From IMG/VR virus record IMGVR_UViG_3300005288_000095, positions 1 to 42,064 of that record: 42,064 nucleotides of DNA, one strand, 5' to 3'. The notes under the pieces were generated by a model that searched no databases, was not told the DNA's origin, and saw nothing but the letters and a program-made list of their open reading frames with translations. Both the position numbers and the translations under genes were made by a program. The stretch is from a virus. This document shows, one piece after another, positions 15,825 to 22,837 of this stretch. Position 1 is the stretch's first letter. Every line of letters begins with the position of its first letter.

Positions 15825-16410
15825 GGCTGGCTCCTTTGATCAGGTCGAATCCGAGCCACTGTTCCCCGCAAGCAAGGCATTCGGCTCGGACTGGGTCTTC
15901 GCTCATATGTACCCGCAACGCGGGGACAAGGGTGGTCTCTTCGCCCATCTTGGCGTGGATCCACGGCACCTTGCACTTGCTGCACGATACCTCTCGGAGC
16001 GGGACAATCTTCGGTGGCTGCAGGAGGTTGCGGATGCTGTTCCTCCAGTACACGCAGTACTCGAGCAGGTGCCGCTCGTCATCCGTGCCAGCCACTGTGT
16101 TGGTCCACCAGGTCAGCCGGTCGATAAGCAGAGTGTTCTGGTACTGCAGGTTGCCGTGCCCCGGCCAGTTCAGGTGAACGACCTCACGGATCTCCTCCCA
16201 CAGGGTGAAGGCTACTACGTCGAGAGGAGCTGTCGCCTTAGAGCTGGAGCTGCCTCCTGTGGCTCCTGAGGTATCGGCCTTGATAGCCACCTCCAGCAGC
16301 CTTAGAAGCGGAGGCTCCGTCCCTGCCATCTCTCCATCATCACGAAAGTGGTCGCGGGTAAGTTCCACGACCACTTCACGCAATGGGTTGCCTGGTGGCA
16401 ATCCAAACAT
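15817..16410 (-). CDS. Zinc-ribbon protein of about 197 residues, unknown function
   Basis: N-terminal region helical (PLREVVVELTRDHF), a Ser/Gly/Ala linker near residues 45-60, a middle helical domain (DRLTWWTNTVAGTDDERHLL) and a C-terminal CSKC...ECLACGEQW pair of knuckles. Proteins of this layout, a helical part followed by a two-knuckle ribbon, are common in actinophages between small genes. ATG 16410 follows GGGG and abuts the previous stop. No activity can be assigned. Confidence 0.82.
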   Translation of the reverse strand: MFGLPPGNPLREVVVELTRDHFRDDGEMAGTEPPLLRLLEVAIKADTSGATGGSSSSKATAPLDVVAFTLWEEIREVVHLNWPGHGNLQYQNTLLIDRLTWWTNTVAGTDDERHLLEYCVYWRNSIRNLLQPPKIVPLREVSCSKCKVPWIHAKMGEETTLVPALRVHMSEDPVRAECLACGEQWLGFDLIKGASLV

Positions 16411-16632
16411 CTATTTCCCCAGTCTTGTAAGTATTGCTTGTGCGAGTGCTATGCCCTCTGGGCAATTATACGGGTCCGTGCCACAGGTGCAACTAGTGGT
16501 GCCCGCAGATGCACTTGGCAGCTCCTCCACTTTCTGTCTCGACGAAAGCTGTGCACTTGCCGTCGGTGTGGTGGTGCCCGCATTCACTACAGTGTGACCG
16601 TGCCATTTCTGCTCCCCAGCTGAGTTTGCCAT
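16411..16632 (-). CDS. Uncertain small ORF with CxC...C motif
   Basis: The frame from ATG 16632 (or GTG 16530) ends TSCTCGTDPYNCPEGIALAQ... and abuts the ATG of the next gene. The C-terminal ~30 residues look genuine, but the N-terminal part is low complexity and is antisense-frame to the better supported nested gene at 16493-16606. No ribosome site is visible at 16632 and only a weak one at 16530, so the true start and even the gene itself are doubtful. Confidence 0.35.
   Translation of the reverse strand: MANSAGEQKWHGHTVVNAGTTTPTASAQLSSRQKVEELPSASAGTTSCTCGTDPYNCPEGIALAQAILTRLGK
16493..16606 (-). CDS. 37-residue zinc-finger microprotein
   Basis: MARSHCSECGHHHTDGKC, then CICGHH at the end: eight Cys/His in two knuckles, so a compact zinc-binding protein. 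ATG 16606 has GGGGAG five bases upstream, the best ribosome site in the region. It is completely nested, in another frame, within the uncertain ORF 16411-16632. Function unknown. Confidence 0.65.
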   Translation of the reverse strand: MARSHCSECGHHHTDGKCTAFVETESGGAAKCICGHH

Positions 16633-16633
16633 G

Positions 16634-16876
16634 CTAATCTGCCAAGGATACCGTGGCATCTGGCCGAAGGGTAGCCTTGGCTTCCTCCAGCAGCTCGATC
16701 GTGACGGACGGCCGACCCAGGATTCGCTCTGCTGGCTGGTGGAACATCCTGTCCTCCAAGATGTCTGCCTCGTGGTGAACTGCGGACAGAGTACCCATCA
16801 CGGAGAACTTGCCGTCGAGTACTGCGATTGTCCTACCAAGGTGGCTCCCGTTGAGCTGGTCTGCAGTGATCTGCAT
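16634..16876 (-). CDS. Small protein, unknown function
   Basis: Eighty residues, beginning MQITADQLNGSHLGRTIAVL; beta-rich start with VMGTLSAVHHEADIL, then VTIELLEEAKATLRP. Small proteins with this 'G-x-L-x-x-V-x-H' beta pattern recur in actinophages. ATG 16876 overlaps the upstream stop by one base (TAATG). No clear Shine-Dalgarno, so it likely depends on coupling. Confidence 0.72.
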   Translation of the reverse strand: MQITADQLNGSHLGRTIAVLDGKFSVMGTLSAVHHEADILEDRMFHQPAERILGRPSVTIELLEEAKATLRPDATVSLAD

Positions 16877-17469
16877 TACAGCCGGGCCATCGCTCGTTCG
16901 ATGCCTGGCCAGTTCACCGGGAGACCAGGGTCCTCGTCTCGCAGCCAACTGTTGATGCGGAACTTGAGCTCCTCCTTGGGGCTGGCATAGCTCTCCCCCA
17001 GGATCTTGCCCAGCATCTCGAACGCCTCAGCCGTCTCCTGCATCGACAGCCCGAACTTGGCTGCGTGCTCCTCCATCTCCAACTGGGTCGGGGCGACGAA
17101 GCTGCTCGGGGAGAGCTCTACTGTCATGTTCTCCAGGTCGCCTTGGATCCCTGTCTTGTCCCCTGTCCAACTGAAGTCGGTGTCCAGCACCGTCACTTCG
17201 GTCAGCTCCGTTGCGGCCTCCAGCTCGGCAACGGTGGGAGGGGTGTTGTCTGTCTTGCCGGGGAGGAAGTACATCTTCGGCTCGGGGAGCTTGCGGCTGA
17301 TGGGTGCCCATGCGAAGATAAGCTCTGCGGTGGTCATGTCGATTGCACCATCCTTGCTGACGCAGCCCCACCGTCCATCCTGCTTCTTCTCCCAGATGTC
17401 CTTCACTGCATCCTTGACACGTGCCCCTGTTGGGTAGCTGTCCAGACGTTCCTGCATTGACTGTGCCAT
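16876..17469 (-). CDS. Protein of 197 residues, unknown function
   Basis: Starts MAQSMQERLDSYPTGARVKD. Contains a beta-rich middle (DGRWGCVSKDGAIDM, TEVTVLDTDFSWTGD) and a helical C terminus (HAAKFGLSMQETAEAFEMLG). ATG 17469 lies ten bases after GGAG and overlaps the upstream stop (TAATG), so it is read with the MazG-like gene. No family recognised. Confidence 0.8.
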   Translation of the reverse strand: MAQSMQERLDSYPTGARVKDAVKDIWEKKQDGRWGCVSKDGAIDMTTAELIFAWAPISRKLPEPKMYFLPGKTDNTPPTVAELEAATELTEVTVLDTDFSWTGDKTGIQGDLENMTVELSPSSFVAPTQLEMEEHAAKFGLSMQETAEAFEMLGKILGESYASPKEELKFRINSWLRDEDPGLPVNWPGIERAMARL

Positions 17470-17987
17470 TATCGGTTGTCTCCTGCACCCTTGAGGACTC
17501 CACGTTCTGCGCGGGAGGCCAGCTTATCCAGATTCATCTGCAGCACCTGATCAAACGGCATACCCAGATGATGCTTGGAGGAGCACCACTTGGCCAGTGC
17601 CTTCCACATCAGCTGTGCCTCATCGGCGATGAAGCGGTGGTTGCTGGGGTTCAGCGTGAACAGGTGGATGTCGGATGCTCGGTTGATGAGCGTCTGGTCC
17701 AGGTCAGGACCGTCAGGGTAGTGGATGTGCCCCTTGTGGTTCGGCACGTTGATCTCGGTGACACCGTGGACGTGCAGCAGGGTAGCCAGTCCCCATGCGA
17801 TGTCTCCTGCCTCCTTCGCCTGGAGGTCCCGCAGCTTCTCTGCTGGCCACTTGTGCCAGTGTGCCTTGGCCTTCTGGCCGAAGAGCTCACCAGTCTCTCC
17901 TACGATCATGGGGGCAAGGTACTCGAGGTCGAATGCCTCAGGGTCTGCAGTCGCAAGAGCCTTGAGCTGATAGGTTCTCAGATCCAT
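17469..17987 (-). CDS. MazG-like nucleotide pyrophosphohydrolase
   Basis: One hundred seventy-two residues. The MazG superfamily hydrolyses NTPs or dNTPs to NMP and PPi. Seen: GETGELFGQKAKAHW followed at a fitting distance by KEAGDIAWGLATLLHVHGV, the EXXE / EXXD metal site. ATG 17987 follows AAGGA in the common leader. Many phages use such enzymes to clean the nucleotide pool or blunt ppGpp signalling. Here it could also remove unmodified dTTP, given the hypermodification island, but that link is inference. Confidence 0.82.
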   Translation of the reverse strand: MDLRTYQLKALATADPEAFDLEYLAPMIVGETGELFGQKAKAHWHKWPAEKLRDLQAKEAGDIAWGLATLLHVHGVTEINVPNHKGHIHYPDGPDLDQTLINRASDIHLFTLNPSNHRFIADEAQLMWKALAKWCSSKHHLGMPFDQVLQMNLDKLASRAERGVLKGAGDNR

Positions 17988-18037
17988 GTGTGCTGGTTCC
18001 TTCGTTGTGTTGTGTGGGTGGTGCAGGTTCAATGGTA

Positions 18038-18181
18038 CTAGATGTAGGACATGGGGTCCGCGTCGTCTGGATCCTCGGAGTAGGGCTCGGCAAAGTCCTC
18101 TGCTGCAGTGGGGAAGTGTGCACGGAAGCCCTTCAGCTTCTGGTCCTCGTACCACACTGGTGTGCCAGCATAGTCGTCCAT
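18038..18181 (-). CDS. Acidic 47-residue protein
   Basis: MDDYAGTPVWYEDQKLKGF, then a very acidic end (EPYSEDPDDADPMSYI). ATG 18181 overlaps the preceding stop (TGATG). Coding is supported by the coupling and by its fit between genes. Its function is unknown. Confidence 0.65.
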   Translation of the reverse strand: MDDYAGTPVWYEDQKLKGFRAHFPTAAEDFAEPYSEDPDDADPMSYI

Positions 18182-18546
18182 CAGCGCTTGCCTGTCTCAC
18201 GTTCAACGTGATTGCGGATGAGGTACCGAGCCTGTCGCTGGCTGCTGTCTGACGTGTCGCACTCAGGAGCGTACCCACAGGCACACCGGGGTCGCTCTGT
18301 ATGCTCGTCTGTGAGGAAGTGCTGCAGGTTCCCAGTCAGGTCTACTGTTGGCTTGATACCGTAGGTCGCCTCCAAGATCTCAGCATCCTTCGCCTTGCGC
18401 GCTTCCCGGTCCTGCTCGTCCAAGACGTCAAGCATCTCCTTGAACTCCTTGGTCGCTGCAGCGAGGTATGGTCCGTCAGCTCCGTGTCGGGTTGCGTTGA
18501 GAGTGCAGATGGCGATCAGTGCTGCCTGTGCATTCGTCAGCGTCAT
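18181..18546 (-). CDS. Small protein with Cys cluster, unknown function
   Basis: One hundred twenty-one residues: a helical N terminus (NAQAALIAICTLNATRHG), a charged coiled stretch (KEFKEMLDVLDEQDREARK) and a CACGYAPECD knuckle near residue 90. ATG 18546 overlaps the upstream stop (ATGA). It may bind nucleic acid or a partner; no family recognised. Confidence 0.75.
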   Translation of the reverse strand: MTLTNAQAALIAICTLNATRHGADGPYLAAATKEFKEMLDVLDEQDREARKAKDAEILEATYGIKPTVDLTGNLQHFLTDEHTERPRCACGYAPECDTSDSSQRQARYLIRNHVERETGKR

Positions 18547-18821
18547 CGGTTCAACCCCAGCTTCCGCATCAGAGCGTTGAACTGGCGAGCCATCTGCCCC
18601 AGCTCACCCTGCTCCTCCTTGGTGACCTTCGGATAGGTAGGCACGTATCGCATGATCGTGTGGTACCCGATGCCATGGGTGCGGATGACCTCCTGAATAG
18701 GCCATCCGTCAGCCATGCAGTCCTGAATGATCTGCAGCCGTTCCGGGGTGATGGGTCGACCACGTGTACCGGGGTCCGTGCGGAAGGCTGTTCCTGCTTC
18801 TGTGACGTAGTGCTTTGCCAT
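18543..18821 (-). CDS. Helix-turn-helix DNA-binding protein
   Basis: Ninety-two residues. A resolvase/Hin-like helix-turn-helix is visible: RGRPITPERLQIIQDCMADG, then WPIQEVIRTHGIGYHTIMRY, with RGRP resembling the DNA-contacting arm before the helices. No catalytic domain, so a regulator or DNA-binding accessory protein is likely. ATG 18821 follows GAGGA. It could also be a terminase small subunit-type HTH protein; position between terminase genes makes that an open alternative. Confidence 0.75.
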   Translation of the reverse strand: MAKHYVTEAGTAFRTDPGTRGRPITPERLQIIQDCMADGWPIQEVIRTHGIGYHTIMRYVPTYPKVTKEEQGELGQMARQFNALMRKLGLNR

Positions 18822-18822
18822 G

Positions 18823-18954
18823 TTACTGTGTCCTCAGGAGTGCTCGGTATACGGTGAGGGTGATGATTGCGTGAGTAGCTGTGTCCTCACAGGGGTTCAG
18901 GTCGAATGCCTTCACCGCCTGGTGTGCTTCCTCACGTGCTTCCCTGACGTTCAT
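18823..18954 (-). CDS. 43-residue helical protein
   Basis: MNVREAREEAHQAVKAFDL, then HAIITLTVYRALLRTQ. ATG 18954 overlaps the upstream stop (ATGA) and the stop lies just before the next gene. Coding is supported by coupling on both sides; function unknown. Confidence 0.65.
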   Translation of the reverse strand: MNVREAREEAHQAVKAFDLNPCEDTATHAIITLTVYRALLRTQ

Positions 18955-19415
18955 CGGATCAACTTTTCAAAGGGCTTGCCTACCAGAGCCTCGCAACGAT
19001 CCTCCAGCGTTGCCCAGAGTCGCATGGCTTCGGTGCGAGCGTGCTCAGGTTCCTCTGTTGCCCAGGCTCGGTGCAGCCGGTCTACGCGGGAGAGGAGGGC
19101 GACGTGCCCCGGTGTCGTCTTGCTGTACCGGAGTGCATCGTAGTACTCCTTCTCCACCTTCTCAATGCCATAGTGGGACAGGAGGAGAGCAGTGCCCTCT
19201 GCCAACGAGGCGTACTCCTCACCGTATGCAGCATTGTAGTGGTCGAAGGTCTCCCCCTCGTCCAGCAACTTCACTGCAGTACCGATCAGGTCTCCCACGT
19301 TCTGTACGATGGAAGGGATCAGGTATGTCTCTTCCTGGGTTGCCTTCTCGTTGGGAGTGCCAGTGTAGCGCTCGGCAAGCTTGGCTTGGATGGTCTTCAG
19401 GTTGGCTCTGGGCAT
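18951..19415 (-). CDS. Helical protein of 154 residues, unknown function
   Basis: Begins MPRANLKTIQAKLAERYTG. Mostly helical with LLDEGETFDHYNAAYGEEYA and GHVALLSRVDRLHRAWATEE. ATG 19415 has AGAGGA eight bases upstream; a longer frame to 19481 runs into the intergenic inverted repeat and has no good ribosome site. No recognised domain. Confidence 0.78.
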   Translation of the reverse strand: MPRANLKTIQAKLAERYTGTPNEKATQEETYLIPSIVQNVGDLIGTAVKLLDEGETFDHYNAAYGEEYASLAEGTALLLSHYGIEKVEKEYYDALRYSKTTPGHVALLSRVDRLHRAWATEEPEHARTEAMRLWATLEDRCEALVGKPFEKLIR

Positions 19416-19446
19416 GGCGGTGTCCTCTGTGGTAGGTGTGTAGGGT

Positions 19447-19509
19447 GGAAGGGGCCAGTCCGAAGAGCTCGTCTGCATCACCTTGGAGTCCCAGTGAGTG
19501 GCCCCTTCC
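19447..19509. terminator. Inverted repeat in the gap after the candidate small terminase
   Basis: Eleven-bp perfect arms GGAAGGGGCCA / TGGCCCCTTCC separated by 41 bases in the 152-base gap 19416-19567. On the minus strand it follows the gene ending at 19568, so it may attenuate leftward transcription. The large loop makes a protein-binding site pair another option. Nothing else is seen in this gap. Confidence 0.45.
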
Positions 19510-19567
19510 GTAGCCTCAACGCTACTACACGACGAGAGCTGGCCAAGCTTCTACGAGAGCTCCAGTA

Positions 19568-20161
19568 CTAACCTGCTGCAGGGACAGCACGAGGGCTCAG
19601 TGCTCGGAACTCTGCAGCCAGCAACACCTGTGCAGTCTTCTGCTGCTCGGCGGAGAGACCCATTGCTGCGATCACACGACGAAGGACACCTGCAACGAGC
19701 ATTGCTTCGGACTCCTCAATCTTGATCTGCCTCTCGGTGAAGCCGTGTCGGACGAGGTCGCTCAGCAGTCGGGCAGTGCGGTCCATCGCACGCTCGTACA
19801 TCTGGACCTCCGCCTTGATGGCTGGAGAGTTCTTGGCATCGAAGTGCTCCAGCTCATCGAGTGAATTGACCCTCGCCCCTAGTGCATTCATAAGGGCCTG
19901 GGAGCTGCTCGCCAGCTTGGAGAGCTCCTGCAGCGGGTCGGTGACACCTTCGATACCTTCATGAGCGAGGACGGCCTCTACGTCCTGCTCAATCTTCCGG
20001 GTGGCAATGCGCTGAGCGGCGGCTGCCTTCGTCTGGGGGGCAGCTCCGCCGTGGTGATAGCAGACGGTGCCTCCCTTTATTGCCCACATGGGGCACCTCT
20101 CACCGGAGGACTTGCTGGTGCCTTTGCAACGGAGGTGGTCAGGTGGGAGCTTATGTGCCAT
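19568..20161 (-). CDS. Cys/His HGG-motif protein, candidate terminase small subunit
   Basis: One hundred ninety-seven residues. N terminus: CKGTSKSSGERCPMWAIKGG, then VCYHHGGAAPQTK, the C...SG.RC...GG..C..HGG.AP pattern seen in actinophage proteins often found near terminase. The remainder is helical with ALMNALGARVNSLDELEHFD and MYERAMDRTARLLSDLVRHG, compatible with a small terminase oligomerisation domain. ATG 20161 follows AAAGGA. First leftward gene from the central hub. Call is by motif recollection and layout; the 5.5 kb gap to terL is unusual. Confidence 0.6.
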   Translation of the reverse strand: MAHKLPPDHLRCKGTSKSSGERCPMWAIKGGTVCYHHGGAAPQTKAAAAQRIATRKIEQDVEAVLAHEGIEGVTDPLQELSKLASSSQALMNALGARVNSLDELEHFDAKNSPAIKAEVQMYERAMDRTARLLSDLVRHGFTERQIKIEESEAMLVAGVLRRVIAAMGLSAEQQKTAQVLLAAEFRALSPRAVPAAG

Positions 20162-20338
20162 GAGGTTCCTTTGAGATTGGGGAAGGGTGATATGAGGTCG
20201 TGATCGTCTGCTTCAGCATACTACGTTTGGCAGAATACAGCGCTAATCGGCATCCGAACGCTCACCGTGAGCAACACGCGACACCCTGGCTGGCAACCTT
20301 CACCAGTATCACCGAGCACCAGCGTAATTTGGGTCGAC

Positions 20339-20363
20339 CAAATAACGGTATTGCCGTTATTTG
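20339..20363. promoter_or_regulatory. Operator-like inverted repeat CAAATAACGG
   Basis: Perfect 10-bp arms CAAATAACGG / CCGTTATTTG around TATTG. A third copy, CCGTTATTTG, lies at 20504-20513 in the centre of the GAGGTACG arrays. Adjacent GTTACCG is also repeated (20364-20377). The dyad form fits a dimeric repressor or initiator site. Confidence 0.65.
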
Positions 20364-20405
20364 TTACCGCGTTACCGGGATTACTCATGTGTTATATTCA
20401 GAGGA

Positions 20406-20620
20406 GAGGTACGGAGAGGTACTTCCTCTAATTCTAGAGGTTTCCAGAGGTACGCTCTAGAGGTACGCCTGAGGTACCGAACACCAGTTTAGAGGTACGG
20501 GCACCGTTATTTGGCCTCCACTACATAGCGTAGTTAGGTACCTCAGGCGTACCTCACCCGTACCTCTAGCCCGTACCTCTAACTTCCTCTAGATCTAGAG
20601 GGCGTACCTCTCCGTACCTC
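20406..20620. repeat. Two opposed arrays of GAGGTAC(G) iterons
   Basis: Forward GAGGTAC at 20406, 20416, 20447, 20460, 20471 and 20492, with a degenerate copy at 20437. Reverse GTACCTC begins at 20538, 20549, 20560, 20573, 20604 and 20614, with a degenerate TTCCTCTAG near 20584. Units recur mostly every 10-13 bases, about one helical turn. The blocks face each other across ~40 bases (20500-20537). Such phased repeats are typical of initiator or repressor arrays. They are too short and irregular to be CRISPR. Confidence 0.85.
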
Positions 20621-20631
20621 TAATCTCATAC

Positions 20632-20658
20632 AGTTTTAGAAAGGAAGTTTCTAAAACT
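20632..20658. promoter_or_regulatory. AT-rich hairpin
   Basis: AGTTTTAGAAA / TTTCTAAAACT, perfect 11-bp arms with GGAAG loop, between the iterons and the rightward genes. Could be an origin hairpin, a terminator for either strand, or an operator. Confidence 0.5.
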
Positions 20659-20751
20659 CAAATAACTTCACTTATATAAGCTACGATTCCTAAGTACGAG
20701 AGCTCTCGTATACACGAACGTAGTGGGTGTAGGCCGACTAGGGTTGTAGCT

Positions 20752-21075
20752 ATGAGTACAGAGGAGGCCAAGCGTGCCGTAGCCAATAAGCTGGAGTCAG
20801 CATTAGAAGACAAGTTCCGCCGAGTGGTCATGGGCAGACTCCGGGGACGCACGATGAAGATCGTGCCGTTCGAGAAGGGCGCACCCGACCGTCTGGTAAT
20901 CTTGCCTCCAGGCATTATCCATGTAGTAGAATTGAAAACGGACTCCGGTGAGCTCTCCCCGGCTCAGCGGGTCTGGCATGCCAAAGCGTTACGTTGTGGC
21001 TATCATGTAGTCACGATCTCCGGGGAAGCCGAACTGATGGACTGGGCCGACAGAATGGCACAACTGAACAAGTAA
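20752..21075 (+). CDS. VRR-NUC domain nuclease
   Basis: One hundred seven residues. VRR-NUC proteins are small PD-(D/E)XK nucleases, often phage Holliday-junction or structure-specific endonucleases. Motifs: PFEKGAPDRLVILP (G-x-P-D), then IHVVELKTDSGELSPAQRVW (E-x-K...S-x-x-Q) and a final helix. ATG 20752 is about 50 bases after the TACGAGAGCTCTCGTA palindrome. First rightward gene from the hub, upstream of the SNF2-like helicase, a common pair in phages. Confidence 0.88.
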   Translation: MSTEEAKRAVANKLESALEDKFRRVVMGRLRGRTMKIVPFEKGAPDRLVILPPGIIHVVELKTDSGELSPAQRVWHAKALRCGYHVVTISGEAELMDWADRMAQLNK

Positions 21076-21110
21076 GGAACCAGATTGTACACCTCACCGG
21101 GAGCGCGAGT

Positions 21111-22454
21111 ATGACCGCGCTCACACTGCACAGCTACCAGCAGGAAGCTGTAGAATACATCCGCCACCGCAAGCGAGCAGGTCTCTTCCTGGACATGGGT
21201 CTGGGTAAGACAGCAATCTGCCTTCGTGCGCTTCAACCCGAACACCTTCCCGTCCTCGTGAACGCTCCTAAGCGCGTCGCGGAGAACGTATGGCCCGAGG
21301 AGGGACCCAAGTGGCGTCCTGATCTCCGGGTCCGCGTTGCGGCCGGTACACCGGCTCAGCGCAAAGCAGCTCTGGAATCGGACGCAGATATTATCGTGAT
21401 TGGGCGCGATAATCTCGCCGATGCTGTACCCTACGCATCCAAGTTCAAGACGCACATCATTGACGAGCTGAGTGGGTTCAAGACCCGTAGCTCCCTCCGC
21501 TGGAAGGCAGCTAAGAAGCTCTGCGGTCCCGCCATGGAGCAGGTCTGGGGCCTCACCGGGACCCCAAGCCCTAACGGCCTCCTGGACCTCTGGGCTCAGT
21601 TGTACCTCCTGGACGGCGGAGAGGCTCTGGGAACCACGCTCGGCGGATACCGGGAGCGCTACTTCTCCCCCGGTCGTCAGCTGAAGAACGGGACCATCAT
21701 CGAGTACAACCTCCGACCCGGAGCCGACAAGCGTATACATGCACTGCTGGAGCGTACATGTCTCGCAATGTCGACGGACGGCAGGATCGACCTCCCCGAG
21801 ATCACCTTCAACAACATCGAGGTTCCTCTCAACCCGCAGACCCGTCGCTTCTACAAGCAGATGAAAGACGATCTGGTAGTGGATATGGAGATCATCGGCG
21901 GGGAGATCCACTCGGCGGTGAATGCCGCAGTGCTGAGCAACAAGCTGTCGCAGATCAGCGCTGGGTTCATGTACGTCGACGACGCGGAGTTCCGCGACCA
22001 CGAGTACAAGGTCATCCACAAGGAGAAGGTGAACGCTCTGCGGGAGATCGTGGACGGCACAGGCTCCCCAGTGTTGGTAGGCTACCAGTATCAGGCCGAG
22101 TTCGAAATGCTCAAGGAGGGACTGGGCGAGATGGCTCACGGCATCGACGAGCCAGACCTGCAGAAGCGGTGGAACAACGGAGAGTTCCCGGTGCTGCTGG
22201 CTCACCCCGATAGCGTCGGCCACGGTCTCAACCTGCAGTTCGGTGGGCACACGATGGTCTGGGCTTCCCTGCCTTGGTCACTGGAGCAGTATCAGCAGAT
22301 GAACAAGCGGCTGGCACGTCAGGGGCAGAAGAATCCTGTGGTCATCCACCACCTGCTGTCCCCCAAGACGATCGACTACAAGAAGCTGGCCGTGCTCGAA
22401 GGCAAGGAAAGCATCCAGTCCGCACTCATGGGACACCTGGAGTCCCCGCTTTGA
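21111..22454 (+). CDS. SNF2-like DEAD/DEAH-box DNA helicase or translocase
   Basis: Four hundred forty-seven residues. Motif Q/I: TLHSYQQEAVEYIRHRKRAG and FLDMGLGKTAICLRAL (Walker A MGLGKT). Motif II: HIIDELSGFKTRSS, DE plus SGFK as in phage SNF2-type ATPases. Motif III-like GLTGTPSPNG. C-terminal lobe carries HGLNLQFGGHTMVWASLPWS and QMNKRLARQGQ, motifs V and VI. ATG 21111 is nine bases after GGGAG; longer frames read through the nuclease gene. Likely remodels or unwinds DNA in replication with the neighbouring primase. Confidence 0.9.
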   Translation: MTALTLHSYQQEAVEYIRHRKRAGLFLDMGLGKTAICLRALQPEHLPVLVNAPKRVAENVWPEEGPKWRPDLRVRVAAGTPAQRKAALESDADIIVIGRDNLADAVPYASKFKTHIIDELSGFKTRSSLRWKAAKKLCGPAMEQVWGLTGTPSPNGLLDLWAQLYLLDGGEALGTTLGGYRERYFSPGRQLKNGTIIEYNLRPGADKRIHALLERTCLAMSTDGRIDLPEITFNNIEVPLNPQTRRFYKQMKDDLVVDMEIIGGEIHSAVNAAVLSNKLSQISAGFMYVDDAEFRDHEYKVIHKEKVNALREIVDGTGSPVLVGYQYQAEFEMLKEGLGEMAHGIDEPDLQKRWNNGEFPVLLAHPDSVGHGLNLQFGGHTMVWASLPWSLEQYQQMNKRLARQGQKNPVVIHHLLSPKTIDYKKLAVLEGKESIQSALMGHLESPL

Positions 22455-22837
22455 GCGGGGCAACTACACGCAGAGGCACCTCCAACCGAAACGAGCGCGG
22501 GAGCTCCCACTCCCGCCGCTCACGTCGTGCTTGGATTGTGCTCTGCTACGCAGCCAACGTCCCCGGCTTCTGCCGATGCTACAGGTGTGGCATTCTCTTG
22601 TTCAACCCGGATGACATTCCGGCAGGGGTCACCGTAAACATCTTGATCCCGGACGGCAAATACTACCTGGTCCAAAAGGAGTTCAAGCTGACACCGGTGG
22701 CACCCCTTACAGTAGATAGGATCGTGCCGGGAGTCTTGGGTGGAACTTACAGACGCAACAACATCCGTCCAGCATGCGGTACATGCAACAGTGAAACTGG
22801 AGGCGCACTCGCCTCTCGGGGGAGGAAGACAGCATGA
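22451..22837 (+). CDS. HNH-like endonuclease
   Basis: One hundred twenty-eight residues from TTG 22451, which overlaps the helicase stop (TTGA) and has GGAG eight bases upstream; longer starts run through the helicase gene. Features: Arg/Ser-rich N terminus, CRCYRCGILLF knuckle, then LTVDRIVPGVLGGTYRRNNI and RPACGTCNSETGG. This is the D-R-x-x-P...N-I-R-P-A-C-x2-C-N form of HNH (His replaced by Arg after the first D). May be a DNA-processing or homing-type nuclease; activity cannot be judged from sequence. Confidence 0.8.
   Translation: MSGATTRRGTSNRNERGSSHSRRSRRAWIVLCYAANVPGFCRCYRCGILLFNPDDIPAGVTVNILIPDGKYYLVQKEFKLTPVAPLTVDRIVPGVLGGTYRRNNIRPACGTCNSETGGALASRGRKTA

Larger units (their letters stand above)
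20162..20751. other. Divergent regulatory hub, probable origin/operator region
   Basis: No credible gene in 590 bases between divergent transcription units. It is richer in AT than its flanks and packed with repeats: the CAAATAACGG inverted repeat, two opposed blocks of GAGGTACG, a CTCTAGATCTAGAG palindrome at 20587-20600, an AGTTTTAGAAA hairpin, AT-rich CTTATATAAG at 20671-20680, and the TACGAGAGCTCTCGTA palindrome at 20695-20710. Iterons plus AT-rich DNA next to primase, helicase and nuclease genes suggest a replication origin; divergent promoters with operators are equally compatible. Confidence 0.75.

Noticed and set aside
18543-18821. Serine recombinase (Hin-like) call
   Set aside because: Only the helix-turn-helix is present; the catalytic domain of serine recombinases is missing, so it is listed as a DNA-binding protein.
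20406-20620. CRISPR-like array
   Set aside because: Repeat units are 7-8 bases, appear in both orientations and lack uniform 25-40 base spacers. Iterons or operators fit better.
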